DNA of 64,000 nt from Desertivirga arenae (GTDB lineage: Bacteria > Bacteroidota > Bacteroidia > Sphingobacteriales > Sphingobacteriaceae): the NCBI RefSeq assembly GCF_017355785.1, contig NZ_JAFEWE010000005.1:346406-410405 (forward strand), read 5' to 3'. A program made the translations under genes and the position numbers. The first letter of the stretch is position 1, and each line of letters begins with the position of its first letter. Below, in pieces: positions 20,001-27,157 of this stretch. Below the pieces are notes generated by a model. It was not told the DNA's origin. It was given only the letters and a program-made list of their open reading frames with translations, and searched no databases.

Positions 20001-20183
20001 AAGGTTCATCTGAATGCAACCACCCTTGCATTGTATGGAAGAGATCTCTTCGTTATCACCAAATTCCCAGCCTTTGATCCTGAGGGTGGAAACCTGAACG
20101 CGGGTACACTTACTCCAGGCGTAGAACTGGCGCAGTTTCCCTCCGCACGCACTTTTGGTTTAAACGCAACCTTCAAATTCTAA
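17034..20183 (+). CDS. SusC/RagA-family TonB-linked outer-membrane transporter
   Basis: 1049 residues: signal peptide (to SGVAQAQ), a carboxypeptidase-regulatory-like beta domain (about 28-105), a TonB plug (about 115-245, with SDINPDDIETVTVLKGAGA and ALYGSRAASGAI), and a long beta-barrel ending in a C-terminal aromatic residue (NATFKF). There is no N-terminal STN domain, so it is not expected to signal to a FecR/ECF sigma pair. SusD, a glycerophosphodiesterase and a phosphodiesterase follow within 13 bases or less of each other. I infer uptake of phosphodiester-containing solutes. Confidence 0.95.
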   Translation: MMNFLLTYVKGILLLFFLLSGVAQAQTALVKGQVLSLETNKPLAGVSIKVKGTNRGTSSDLEGKFSINANSTETLIATFIGYTSEEVLAREASVIYMASESKALNEVVVTALGIKREEKSLGYAAQSLKNDAVTDARTTNWVNSLSGKVAGLNIQGTGSGPVSSSRITLRGESSLNLDNNQALIVVDGIPVSNKITGTGFKAHLATDSPVDFGSSMSDINPDDIETVTVLKGAGATALYGSRAASGAIIITTKSGKAQKGIGVTYNTTVSFDQVNRWPDYQFEYGEGRTDSYYSYGNTADGMNTSTTASAGRAWGPKFDGQMYYQYNPSAADGISTERTPWVADKNYISDYFKTGRTLTNSVNLEGGSDKGSIRASITHMTNDWIVENTGFKRLTTALSANYKLTDKLKVSAKANYTNKKSDNLPSAGYNNQTLMYFLIIGTAPNIKADWFKPMWKPGLEGVQQFQPFNPGPDNPYIEMYEVLNTMNRHGIVGGLTANYTFSPKLELMVRSGLDLAFEYRSQQRPYSITRYPRGMYREQNVFSNEINTDALLTFKDKIGSDVSFSISGGGNIMSQTYDFAGMYADQLAQPGIYQISNSLDQAVADPLKTRKSIHSAYGLAQFSFKDRIFVDLTGRNDWSSALPYKNNSFFYPSVSTSFIANEIFNLPKAISYAKLRLSLAQVGNDTRPYQDQKYYDRIYSNSFTNPSTLYNPDLQPEITTSTEAGLDVRLFQNRLGLDLAIYNNNSKNQILAVPLDQTSGYSSALVNAGLINSRGLEVSLNGKPVKGKKFNWSTTLNWAANRSYVRELREGITSQILYSHESNVSIEARVGGRMGDLYGKGFQRAPDGQIIYTTEGVPATPDPLLRKWGNAFPDWKAGLMNEFSFKNVRISALIEGQAGGSMYSQTNHKNNTLGKTMVTLPGRDEGIIGLGVVKQTDGSFVPNTTRVKAMTYYDNYYQIGNAETNIFSTDFLKLREARIEWDLPKKLLNKVHLNATTLALYGRDLFVITKFPAFDPEGGNLNAGTLTPGVELAQFPSARTFGLNATFKF

Positions 20184-20188
20184 TATTC

Positions 20189-21676
20189 ATGAAAACTTTT
20201 ATTAATAAAATAGTTCTAATTGCAATTCCGTCATTCCTGCTGCTGTCGTGTACCGATAACTTTCAGGACATCAATACTGACCCCAATCGCCCAAAAAAAA
20301 TTACTCCTGGTGTTATGTTGGGACAAATGCAGTATAAGATGGTAAACACGACTATTAATTCGGCCTATTCATTCGGCCATGAATTGATGCAGTATACTGC
20401 GCCTCGCAATAGTACTAGTGGGGGCGTACATCGTTATATCCTTCAACCTTCTACAGCTACCAGCTTATGGAATAACTTATACAGCCAGTTGACCGATGTG
20501 GAAGATATGTATAATATCTCCAGCCAGCTTGGGGAAGATAATTACAAAGCCATTTCGCTAATCTACAAGTCATGGAGCTACTCCATTCTCACTGATTGTT
20601 TTGGAGACATCCCCTACTCTCAGGCAAGCAAAGCTACTGAAGGCGTATTAACACCTGCCTTTGATGCTCAAAAAGATATTTACACTAATATACTTGCAGA
20701 CCTGGACAGAGCTAATTCTTTATTAAATAGCTCTAAAGCTCTCACTTACGGCGGCGATATCCTTTACAGTGCAAATTCCCTTAGTGGCGCAAATAACCCC
20801 GGTATAACCAAATGGAAAAAATTTTGCAACTCCCTTCGGTTAAGGTTACTGCTTCGTATCTCAAAGCGAAATGCTGAGATAAATGTGAATGAACAGATAA
20901 ATTCAATTCTAGCAAATCCTGATAAGTATCCAATATTCACAAGTAATGCAGATGAGGCTATACTTAAATATCCGAATACACTGCCTTATTACAATCCCTA
21001 CTTCAATGCCCGTCAAAGTGATTGGCGCGCAGACAATTCTTATACACGCTTCTTTATAAATAAACTTAACGCAGATTCTGACCCACGCCGCACGGTCTGG
21101 GCTTATACTGTTAAGGTTGGAGACCAACAGGTTTATCAGGGAATTGAAAGTGGGTATCCTGGCTCACAGCAAAATATCCCAGAAGGTAATTCCGGTTATA
21201 ATGATGGCCTGAAATCACTGCCTCAACTGGGAATAATGATGAGTTATGCCGAATTACAATTCATCCTGGCAGAGCTTGCTCTAAAAGGTTTTAATACCGG
21301 AAACACCGCAAAAAACCATTACAATGCTGGAATTACGGCTTCTATGATACAGTGGGGTGTTACCCTTCCAACCGGTTATCTTGCTAAAGAAGGAATTGCG
21401 TATGATGAGGCGGCAACACCTGAAAAACAGCTGGAACAGATCATGCTTCAAAAATGGCTGGCCTTGTTTTTCACCGACCTTCAGGCATGGTACGAAAAAC
21501 GCAGAACCGGATTACCCGCAATGCCAAGAGGATCAGGAATTCCAGCACAAAACACCTTCCCCTCCAGGGCTCTCTACCCTACTTATTTACAGTCCTTAAA
21601 CAATGACAACCTGCAAAAAGTATTGCAAACAATGGGAGGAGACCAAACAACGGTAAAGGTTTGGTGGGATAAATAA
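20189..21676 (+). CDS. SusD/RagB-family outer-membrane lipoprotein (SusD-like 2 type)
   Basis: 495 residues. Signal peptide with lipobox LLLSC (Cys about residue 21), then the NFQDINTDPNRP opening typical of the SusD-like superfamily, and TPR-like helices (SWSYSILTDCFGDIPYSQA). It begins 5 bases after the SusC stop and should form the lid of that transporter. The C-terminal FPSRALYP(T)YLQS segment is also family-typical. The ligand is inferred from the downstream phosphodiesterases. Confidence 0.94.
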   Translation: MKTFINKIVLIAIPSFLLLSCTDNFQDINTDPNRPKKITPGVMLGQMQYKMVNTTINSAYSFGHELMQYTAPRNSTSGGVHRYILQPSTATSLWNNLYSQLTDVEDMYNISSQLGEDNYKAISLIYKSWSYSILTDCFGDIPYSQASKATEGVLTPAFDAQKDIYTNILADLDRANSLLNSSKALTYGGDILYSANSLSGANNPGITKWKKFCNSLRLRLLLRISKRNAEINVNEQINSILANPDKYPIFTSNADEAILKYPNTLPYYNPYFNARQSDWRADNSYTRFFINKLNADSDPRRTVWAYTVKVGDQQVYQGIESGYPGSQQNIPEGNSGYNDGLKSLPQLGIMMSYAELQFILAELALKGFNTGNTAKNHYNAGITASMIQWGVTLPTGYLAKEGIAYDEAATPEKQLEQIMLQKWLALFFTDLQAWYEKRRTGLPAMPRGSGIPAQNTFPSRALYPTYLQSLNNDNLQKVLQTMGGDQTTVKVWWDK

Positions 21677-21689
21677 TCAGACATAAAAT

Positions 21690-22517
21690 ATGAAGAACTT
21701 CTTAATACTCTTACTATTAGCGAGCTTTACATGTATTGAGGCTCAGACTTCCATTCAATTACCTCAAAAAGGCCTTTGCGCTCATCGGGGAGCAATGGAC
21801 ACCCATCCGGAAAATACGCTACCAGCTTTCAAAGAGGCAATAAGACTTGGAGCTCAAATGATAGAGTTCGATGTCCAGCTAAGTAAAGACGGCAAGCTGG
21901 TGATCATGCATGATGATTCCATTGATAGAACTACCAACGGAAGTGGTTTAATAGCAGAGATGAACTACTCGGATATAAGGAAACTGGATGCAGGAATTAA
22001 AAAATCCGAAGCATTTAAGGGGACCAAAGTTCCAAGTTTTGAAGAAACCCTGGCCCTGATGCCAAAAAACATTTGGCTTAATTGCCATTTAAAGGGACAT
22101 GCGAAACTTGGAGAAATGTGCGCGAAGGTACTTAAATCTACAGGCAGACTGCATCAGGCTTTTTTAACTTGTAATGAAGAAGCTGCCGACGCTGCTGTTA
22201 AAGCAGTTCCTCAAGTCTTGATTTGCAATGCCGACAATAAATACAGGAATCAGACGGAAACTTATGCAAAGGCAACTATAGCCAGGAAAGCACAATTTAT
22301 TCAGTTGTTAAGGCCAGCCAAAAACGAAGATCAGAAAGAGATTCTCCAGTTATTAAAGCAAAACGGGGTGAAGGTGAACTTCTTTTATGCTAAGTCACCA
22401 GAGGAGCTCGCATCACTATTTACCAGTGGAGTGGACTTTGTGCTCGTAAATAATCTTTCTGAAATGATGCCTGCCGCTCTCGCCACTGGAATTAAACCTG
22501 TCATTAAATCGAAATAA
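21690..22517 (+). CDS. secreted glycerophosphodiester phosphodiesterase
   Basis: 275 residues with a signal peptide (to about 18, TCIEAQ). The GDPD TIM-barrel motifs are present: AHRGAMDTHPENTLPAF (catalytic HR and E), IEFDVQLSKDGKLVIMHDD (metal-binding E/D and catalytic H) and DRTTNGSG. It hydrolyses glycerophosphodiesters to glycerol-3-phosphate and an alcohol; the periplasm is the likely site. It lies 13 bases after susD and 1 base before the next gene, forming a tight four-gene operon. Confidence 0.93.
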   Translation: MKNFLILLLLASFTCIEAQTSIQLPQKGLCAHRGAMDTHPENTLPAFKEAIRLGAQMIEFDVQLSKDGKLVIMHDDSIDRTTNGSGLIAEMNYSDIRKLDAGIKKSEAFKGTKVPSFEETLALMPKNIWLNCHLKGHAKLGEMCAKVLKSTGRLHQAFLTCNEEAADAAVKAVPQVLICNADNKYRNQTETYAKATIARKAQFIQLLRPAKNEDQKEILQLLKQNGVKVNFFYAKSPEELASLFTSGVDFVLVNNLSEMMPAALATGIKPVIKSK

Positions 22518-22518
22518 A

Positions 22519-24057
22519 ATGAGAACACCCTTAATCTTGATATTCTTTTCATTCCTTGCATTCTTTTCTAAAAGTAATGCTCAAGACACCAGTAACAATA
22601 AAAGTTGGCGTACTTTGATCGTGTTCTTTGATGGCTTGAGGCCGGACTATATTACACCTGCAATTATGCCAAATCTTCACGCCTTTAAACAGAAAGGTGC
22701 TTACGGGAATCAGCATCACAGTGTTTTTCCAACTGTAACTCGTGTCAATTCATCTTCCTACTCTACCGGCTCTTATCCGGAAAAACATGGTTTAATGGGA
22801 AATACGGTATACTTCCCCGAGGTGAACCGGACTAAGGGGCTCAATACAGGCGATGCCGAGAACCTCAACAAGATAAATCAAGCAAGTGGTGGCAAACTGC
22901 TCACCTCCGTTTCTATAGGGGAAGTGCTGGCTAAAGCAGGTCAAAAAATGATGGTGTTTAGTTCAGGCTCTACCGGTCAGGCTCTTCTTCAAAATCACAC
23001 CCTGAGCGGAGGTGCTATTATCAACCCGGACATGATACTACCGGCAGAAATAAAAGAAAGTGTAATACAGCAAATTGGTGTTGTTCCTGGAACAAAAGCA
23101 GAAAGGCATAGATGGGTTGCAGATGCACTTATTCATTATGGATTCGCAAATGATGGCCCTCTCGTAAATGCGATCTGGTTTTCAGATCCGGATGGAAATG
23201 CACATGAACATGGTATAGGATCACCCGAGGCTATGGCATCAATCAAAGAGGTCGACAAACAGTTTGGCAGAATAATTAATACACTAACGAGCTTAGGGAA
23301 GATTAATAACTTTAATATCTTAATCTCTACAGATCACGGTTTTGTTACTTACATCGGTAAAGAAAACTTGACAGAGTTTTTAGTAAAGCAAGGATTAAAG
23401 GAAAGCGCAGAAAGCGAGGATGTAATTGTTTCAGAAGGTGCCATTTATGTAAAAGACCACAAGGAAGAAAAGATTCGCCAGATCGTTTCAATTCTACAGC
23501 GGCAGACCTGGATTGGTGGGATCTTTACAAAAGCATCTTCTAAAGATCCATTAAAAGGCTTCGTGGATGGAACCCTATCTTTCGAATCCATTCATTGGGC
23601 CCATCCCGAGAGGGCTGCAGACATTCTCGTAGATAAAAACTGGAACGATGATAAGAATGCCTTCGGTTATGCAGGGTCCTCCTATTCAAAGGGAGTTGCA
23701 GGACATGGAAGTTTAAGTCCCTACGAAGTCCACATTCCATTCATCGTATCTGGTCCTGCTTTTAAACGCTCTTTTACCTCAAAGCTGCCAACTTCAAATG
23801 TAGACATCGTGCCTACGGTTTTAAATCTTCACGGTCTTCAGATACCGGCTTCTATGAATGGTCGAGTAGTAACGGAATTAATGAAAGGTGGGCACGCTGT
23901 TCCGAAATTCCATAAAGAAGAAATCTCTGTGCAAGCCTCTAGCTTAGAGGGTACTTATTCCCAAACGCTGTACCGGACTGTTTCTGAGAAGTATCAGTAT
24001 GTAGATAAGGTCAAAGTAAGTCGGGAACCATCGCAGACGATGGGAATAAAAAAATAA
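22519..24057 (+). CDS. secreted alkaline phosphatase-superfamily phosphodiesterase/nucleotide pyrophosphatase
   Basis: 512 residues, signal peptide to about residue 21. It is the NPP-type branch of the alkaline phosphatase superfamily: VFFDGLRPDYI gives the first metal Asp, FPTVTRVNSSSYSTG places the Thr nucleophile, and NILISTDHGF and GHGSLSPYEVHIPF supply further metal ligands. It should cleave phosphodiesters or phosphomonoesters outside the inner membrane. With GDPD it could release phosphate and alcohols from solutes imported by the SusCD pair. The start is one base after the GDPD stop. Confidence 0.9.
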   Translation: MRTPLILIFFSFLAFFSKSNAQDTSNNKSWRTLIVFFDGLRPDYITPAIMPNLHAFKQKGAYGNQHHSVFPTVTRVNSSSYSTGSYPEKHGLMGNTVYFPEVNRTKGLNTGDAENLNKINQASGGKLLTSVSIGEVLAKAGQKMMVFSSGSTGQALLQNHTLSGGAIINPDMILPAEIKESVIQQIGVVPGTKAERHRWVADALIHYGFANDGPLVNAIWFSDPDGNAHEHGIGSPEAMASIKEVDKQFGRIINTLTSLGKINNFNILISTDHGFVTYIGKENLTEFLVKQGLKESAESEDVIVSEGAIYVKDHKEEKIRQIVSILQRQTWIGGIFTKASSKDPLKGFVDGTLSFESIHWAHPERAADILVDKNWNDDKNAFGYAGSSYSKGVAGHGSLSPYEVHIPFIVSGPAFKRSFTSKLPTSNVDIVPTVLNLHGLQIPASMNGRVVTELMKGGHAVPKFHKEEISVQASSLEGTYSQTLYRTVSEKYQYVDKVKVSREPSQTMGIKK

Positions 24058-24114
24058 GTATAATCCGGAGCCTTGGAAAAGGGCCGCCCCAAAAGAGGCC
24101 TTTCGTTTCAAAAT

Positions 24115-24155
24115 AAAAAAGATTGAGTGAAAATGGATTTCACTCAATCTTTTTT
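24115..24155. terminator. bidirectional terminator
   Basis: A perfect 12-bp stem GATTGAGTGAAA (24121-24132) / TTTCACTCAATC (24138-24149) is flanked by A6 on the left and T6 on the right, so it works on either strand. It ends the SusCD-phosphodiesterase operon and could also end the small minus-strand ORF at 24182-24259. Confidence 0.88.
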
Positions 24156-24181
24156 ATTGATCATCATCTTTATTGCGCTTG

Positions 24182-24259
24182 CTATAGGTGAGTAACAGCT
24201 ATCGAAAGTAAGGCAAAAACAGCGAAGAGTGTTGCTGCAAAATATCTTCCAACAAACAT
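24182..24259 (-). CDS. putative 25-residue single-span membrane peptide
   Basis: An ATG at 24259 opens 25 codons: MFVGRYFAATLFAVFALL, then SIAVTHL and TAG. One hydrophobic helix fills most of the peptide, with a single Arg near the N-terminus. A strong terminator lies 33 bases downstream on the same strand, as expected of a real small transcript. No homologue can be named. Confidence 0.4.
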   Translation of the reverse strand: MFVGRYFAATLFAVFALLSIAVTHL

Positions 24260-24329
24260 ATCATCGAATTCAAACTTTTATCAGGCAAGTTTGTTAAGGC
24301 TGCATTCTATTCATATTCAAAAAAAGCGG

Positions 24330-24704
24330 ATGGCTTTATATCAACTTATTTATTCCAGTATTCCAACCAGAATTTTATCTGATCATGAGCTCGAGGAATT
24401 GCTAAACACGTCTAGGGATGCAAATTCAAAGCACGGTATTACGGGCATGCTGATCTGTTTTAAAAGCCTGTACGTGCAGTTGATAGAGGGAGAAGACACC
24501 GAGATAAAGCAGCTTTATAACAAATTGCTGGTTGATAACCGGCATTACCGGGTTCAAACTTTAAAAGAAGGAAAGATCGATAAGCGACAATTTCCGGATT
24601 GGACAATGGGTTTCGAACGCAAAGAAGTAAGTCCGGAAGAACAGAAAGAATCGCTTGATGTGTTTGCTGATAAAAGCTTGTCCCTGCTTTCCCTGTTGAG
24701 GTAG
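24330..24704 (+). CDS. short BLUF-domain blue-light photoreceptor
   Basis: 124 residues from the ATG at 24330; an in-frame TTG at 24291 would only add an unconserved leader. It is a stand-alone BLUF domain that binds FAD. From this start the key residues fall exactly at the numbers known for PixD-type proteins: Tyr8 (LIYSS), Asn32, Gln50 (YVQLIEG), Trp91 and Met93 (FPDWTMGF). The photocycle set is complete. There is no output domain, so it must act through a partner protein. A 7-bp stem lies just downstream. Confidence 0.93.
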   Translation: MALYQLIYSSIPTRILSDHELEELLNTSRDANSKHGITGMLICFKSLYVQLIEGEDTEIKQLYNKLLVDNRHYRVQTLKEGKIDKRQFPDWTMGFERKEVSPEEQKESLDVFADKSLSLLSLLR

Positions 24705-24722
24705 CAGCTAAATAAGTAAGAA

Positions 24723-24759
24723 CCTTCGCCTTCGGAATCTGTCCCGCAGTTTGCGAAGG
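24723..24759. terminator. possible terminator between convergent genes
   Basis: CCTTCGC (24723-24729) pairs with GCGAAGG (24753-24759) across a 23-base loop, 18 bases after the BLUF stop and 28 bases before the end of the convergent oxidoreductase gene. Confidence 0.4.
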
Positions 24760-24787
24760 CTCCTCTTAAGCTTATATACAATTATTT

Positions 24788-25813
24788 TTACCTCCACCCC
24801 AGTCCAGGAGCTACATGTTCCAGGATTGATGACAGAACATGAACGTTGTATTCCACGCCGAGGGTATTAGGTATGGTCAAAAGCAGGGTATCAGCTTCCT
24901 GTATGGCTTCATCCTCTGCAAGTTCCTTAATCAGTTGATCCGGGTCTGCTGCATAACTCTTTCCGAAGATCGCTCTTTTATCTCTTTCGATGTAACCAAA
25001 TTTATCACTGCCTCGTTCCTCCTGCCCGAAGTAGTACCTGTCAAGATCATTAACTAAAGCAAAAATAGAACGGCTTACAGAAACACGACCTTCATGTGGA
25101 TGTCCAGCCTTCTTCCAGGCTTCTTTATAAGCCCTTATCTGTTCTGCTTGCTGTACATGAAAGGGCTTGCCATTTTCGTCAAATTTCAGAGTAGAGCTTT
25201 GCAAATGCATACCATTTTCTGCAGCCCAAACCGCTGTAGCATTAGATGCAGCCCCCCACCAGATGCGTTCTCGCAATCCTTCCGAGTGCGGTTCTAAGCG
25301 TAGAAGGCCGGGGGGATTGGGAAACATGGGGTATGGATTAGGCTGAGCAAACCCAACACCTTTGAGTTTATCCAGGAATTCCAAAGCCTTTTTTCGTCCC
25401 ATATCTGCATCCGTTTCACCTTCGGCAGGCTCATAACCAAAATGACGCCAACCATCGATCACTTGTTCCGGTGAACCTCTGCTTATTCCCAGTTGTAAAC
25501 GCCCTCCAGAAATAAGATCTGCAGCGCCGGCATCTTCAACCATATAAAGGGGATTCTCGTAACGCATGTCGATCACACCCGTTCCAATCTCTATTTTGCT
25601 TGTTTTTGCACCGATTGCGGATAGTAAAGGAAATGGCGATGCGAGTTGAGCAGCAAAATGGTGAACACGGAAGTAAGCTCCGTCTAATCCAATTTCTTCC
25701 GCCGCAACAGCAAGGTCGATAGATTGAAGTAAGGTATCAGCAGCTGTGCGGGTATTATAAGAAGGATGCTTGGACCAATGTCCAAACGATAGAAAACCAA
25801 TTTTCTTCATCAA
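24788..25813 (-). CDS. LLM-class (luciferase-like) flavin-dependent oxidoreductase
   Basis: 341 residues of the bacterial luciferase-like monooxygenase superfamily, an F420- or FMN-dependent TIM barrel. Family signs are AAEEIGLDGAYFRVHHF near the N-terminus, IEIGTGVIDMRYENP and GRLQLGISRGSP. It may oxidise a small organic substrate with reduced flavin; the substrate is unknown. It is monocistronic, convergent with the BLUF gene and divergent from metA. Confidence 0.9.
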   Translation of the reverse strand: MMKKIGFLSFGHWSKHPSYNTRTAADTLLQSIDLAVAAEEIGLDGAYFRVHHFAAQLASPFPLLSAIGAKTSKIEIGTGVIDMRYENPLYMVEDAGAADLISGGRLQLGISRGSPEQVIDGWRHFGYEPAEGETDADMGRKKALEFLDKLKGVGFAQPNPYPMFPNPPGLLRLEPHSEGLRERIWWGAASNATAVWAAENGMHLQSSTLKFDENGKPFHVQQAEQIRAYKEAWKKAGHPHEGRVSVSRSIFALVNDLDRYYFGQEERGSDKFGYIERDKRAIFGKSYAADPDQLIKELAEDEAIQEADTLLLTIPNTLGVEYNVHVLSSILEHVAPGLGWR

Positions 25814-25946
25814 ACAAATTTAGCAAATACCCCTACCATTTTTGTCAGCCCTCCCTTGTCCCTTTATCAGAATAAAGTAAGATCTGTGGTTCGAGGATAA
25901 GGCAAAGTATTAGAATTGCCATTTAATAGTCAGAGACGTTGCTAAG

Positions 25947-25978
25947 TTTAGAGTTCATGCGTATTATTCTTATTTTTG
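25947..25978 (+). promoter_or_regulatory. candidate metA promoter
   Basis: TTTA (25947-25950), 20 bases, then TATTTTTG (25971-25978), fitting TTTG / TAnnTTTG with one mismatch in the -33 box. It lies 30 bases before the ATG. Confidence 0.5.
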
Positions 25979-26007
25979 CAGCCTTAATAAAAACAAGGGA
26001 GAGGTAA

Positions 26008-26952
26008 ATGCCAGTTAAGATTCCGAATAATTTGCCAGCGATAGAGCTTTTAAAGAAGGAAAATATATTTGTAATGAGTGAGCTGAGAGCGAATACACAA
26101 GATATTCGCCCTATGCGTGTCCTTATCCTCAATCTAATGCCTCTAAAAATTACTGCAGAAACGGACTTCGTTCGCTTATTGTCTAACAATCCTTTGCAGG
26201 TTGAAGTGGAGTTTTTAAGATTGGATTCGCACACTTCTAAAAACATTTCCGAAGAACACCTGGAGATGTTTTATAAAGGCTTTGGTGAAATTAAAGAGAA
26301 CTTCTACGATGGTCTCATCATTACCGGTGCTCCTGTGGAAATGCTCAGATTTGAAGAGGTTACTTACTGGAATGAGATCACTCAGATCTTCGACTGGGCT
26401 AGAAAACACGTTACTTCGACGCTGTATATCTGCTGGGCATCTCAAGCGGCGCTATACCACTTCTATGGTGTAGAGAAAAAGCCGTTGGAGAAAAAATTGT
26501 CTGGAGTATTTAAGCATACTGCTACTGAAAAAGGTCATTCCCTGTTAAGAGGGTTTGATGACGAGTTTTTCATTCCACATAGCAGGCATACTACTATTGC
26601 AAAATCTGATCTTTCCGGCAAGGACGATCTTCGCATTCTTGCTGAATCTCCTGATGCAGGGGTTGCTATTGTATATTCCCGGGGTGGCCGGGAATTTTAT
26701 CTTACCGGTCATTCAGAGTACTCTCCTCTGACCCTTCATGAGGAGTATGTGAGAGACGTGAAGAAAGGCCTTGAGGTTCCGGTTCCGAAGAATTATTACC
26801 GGGATGATAATCCAGAGAATACACCACTCGTTTGCTGGACCAGCCATGCGAACTTGTTGTTCAATAACTGGCTCAACTATTTTGTTTATCAGGAAACTCC
26901 GTATGATTTGGAAGATGTTGCCAAGCTTGGTGATATTTCTCAGAACGGTTAA
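26008..26952 (+). CDS. metA: homoserine O-acyltransferase MetA (probably acetyl-CoA-using)
   Basis: 314 residues. MetA acylates homoserine at the entry of methionine biosynthesis. The catalytic residues fall at the standard numbers: Cys142 (YICWASQ), His235 and Glu237 (GHSEY). Residue 111 is Glu (TGAPVEM), not the Gly of the E. coli succinyltransferase. Glu at 111 is associated in this family with acetyl-CoA use, so the product is probably O-acetylhomoserine. The gene is single, with a -7 box upstream and a terminator downstream. No SAM riboswitch is visible in its 30-base leader. Confidence 0.95.
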   Translation: MPVKIPNNLPAIELLKKENIFVMSELRANTQDIRPMRVLILNLMPLKITAETDFVRLLSNNPLQVEVEFLRLDSHTSKNISEEHLEMFYKGFGEIKENFYDGLIITGAPVEMLRFEEVTYWNEITQIFDWARKHVTSTLYICWASQAALYHFYGVEKKPLEKKLSGVFKHTATEKGHSLLRGFDDEFFIPHSRHTTIAKSDLSGKDDLRILAESPDAGVAIVYSRGGREFYLTGHSEYSPLTLHEEYVRDVKKGLEVPVPKNYYRDDNPENTPLVCWTSHANLLFNNWLNYFVYQETPYDLEDVAKLGDISQNG

Positions 26953-27068
26953 AAATATAAGTGAAAGAGAAGTAAAAGTGACGAGAATCATCTAGGAATT
27001 TAGATGAGAGCTCAATAGGTTTGACTCATTATTCAATTCGTCAGAATTTTGATATAGGTATAGGTAGA

Positions 27069-27095
27069 CGCCGCACTCTCATAGTGTGGCGTTTT
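27069..27095 (+). terminator. terminator downstream of metA
   Basis: A 9-bp stem CGCCGCACT (27069-27077) / AGTGTGGCG (27083-27091), one G-U pair, 5-base loop, followed by TTTTATTT. It lies 116 bases after the metA stop. Confidence 0.72.
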
Positions 27096-27157
27096 ATTTA
27101 TGGAGCTAATTCTGCACAGAAGAATATTAATGGTCTTAGAAGTTCTCACCTTCCACT

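Noticed and set aside
25814..26007. SAM riboswitch before metA
   Set aside because: The predicted leader is only about 25 bases, and no multi-stem structure or conserved SAM-riboswitch segments are seen.
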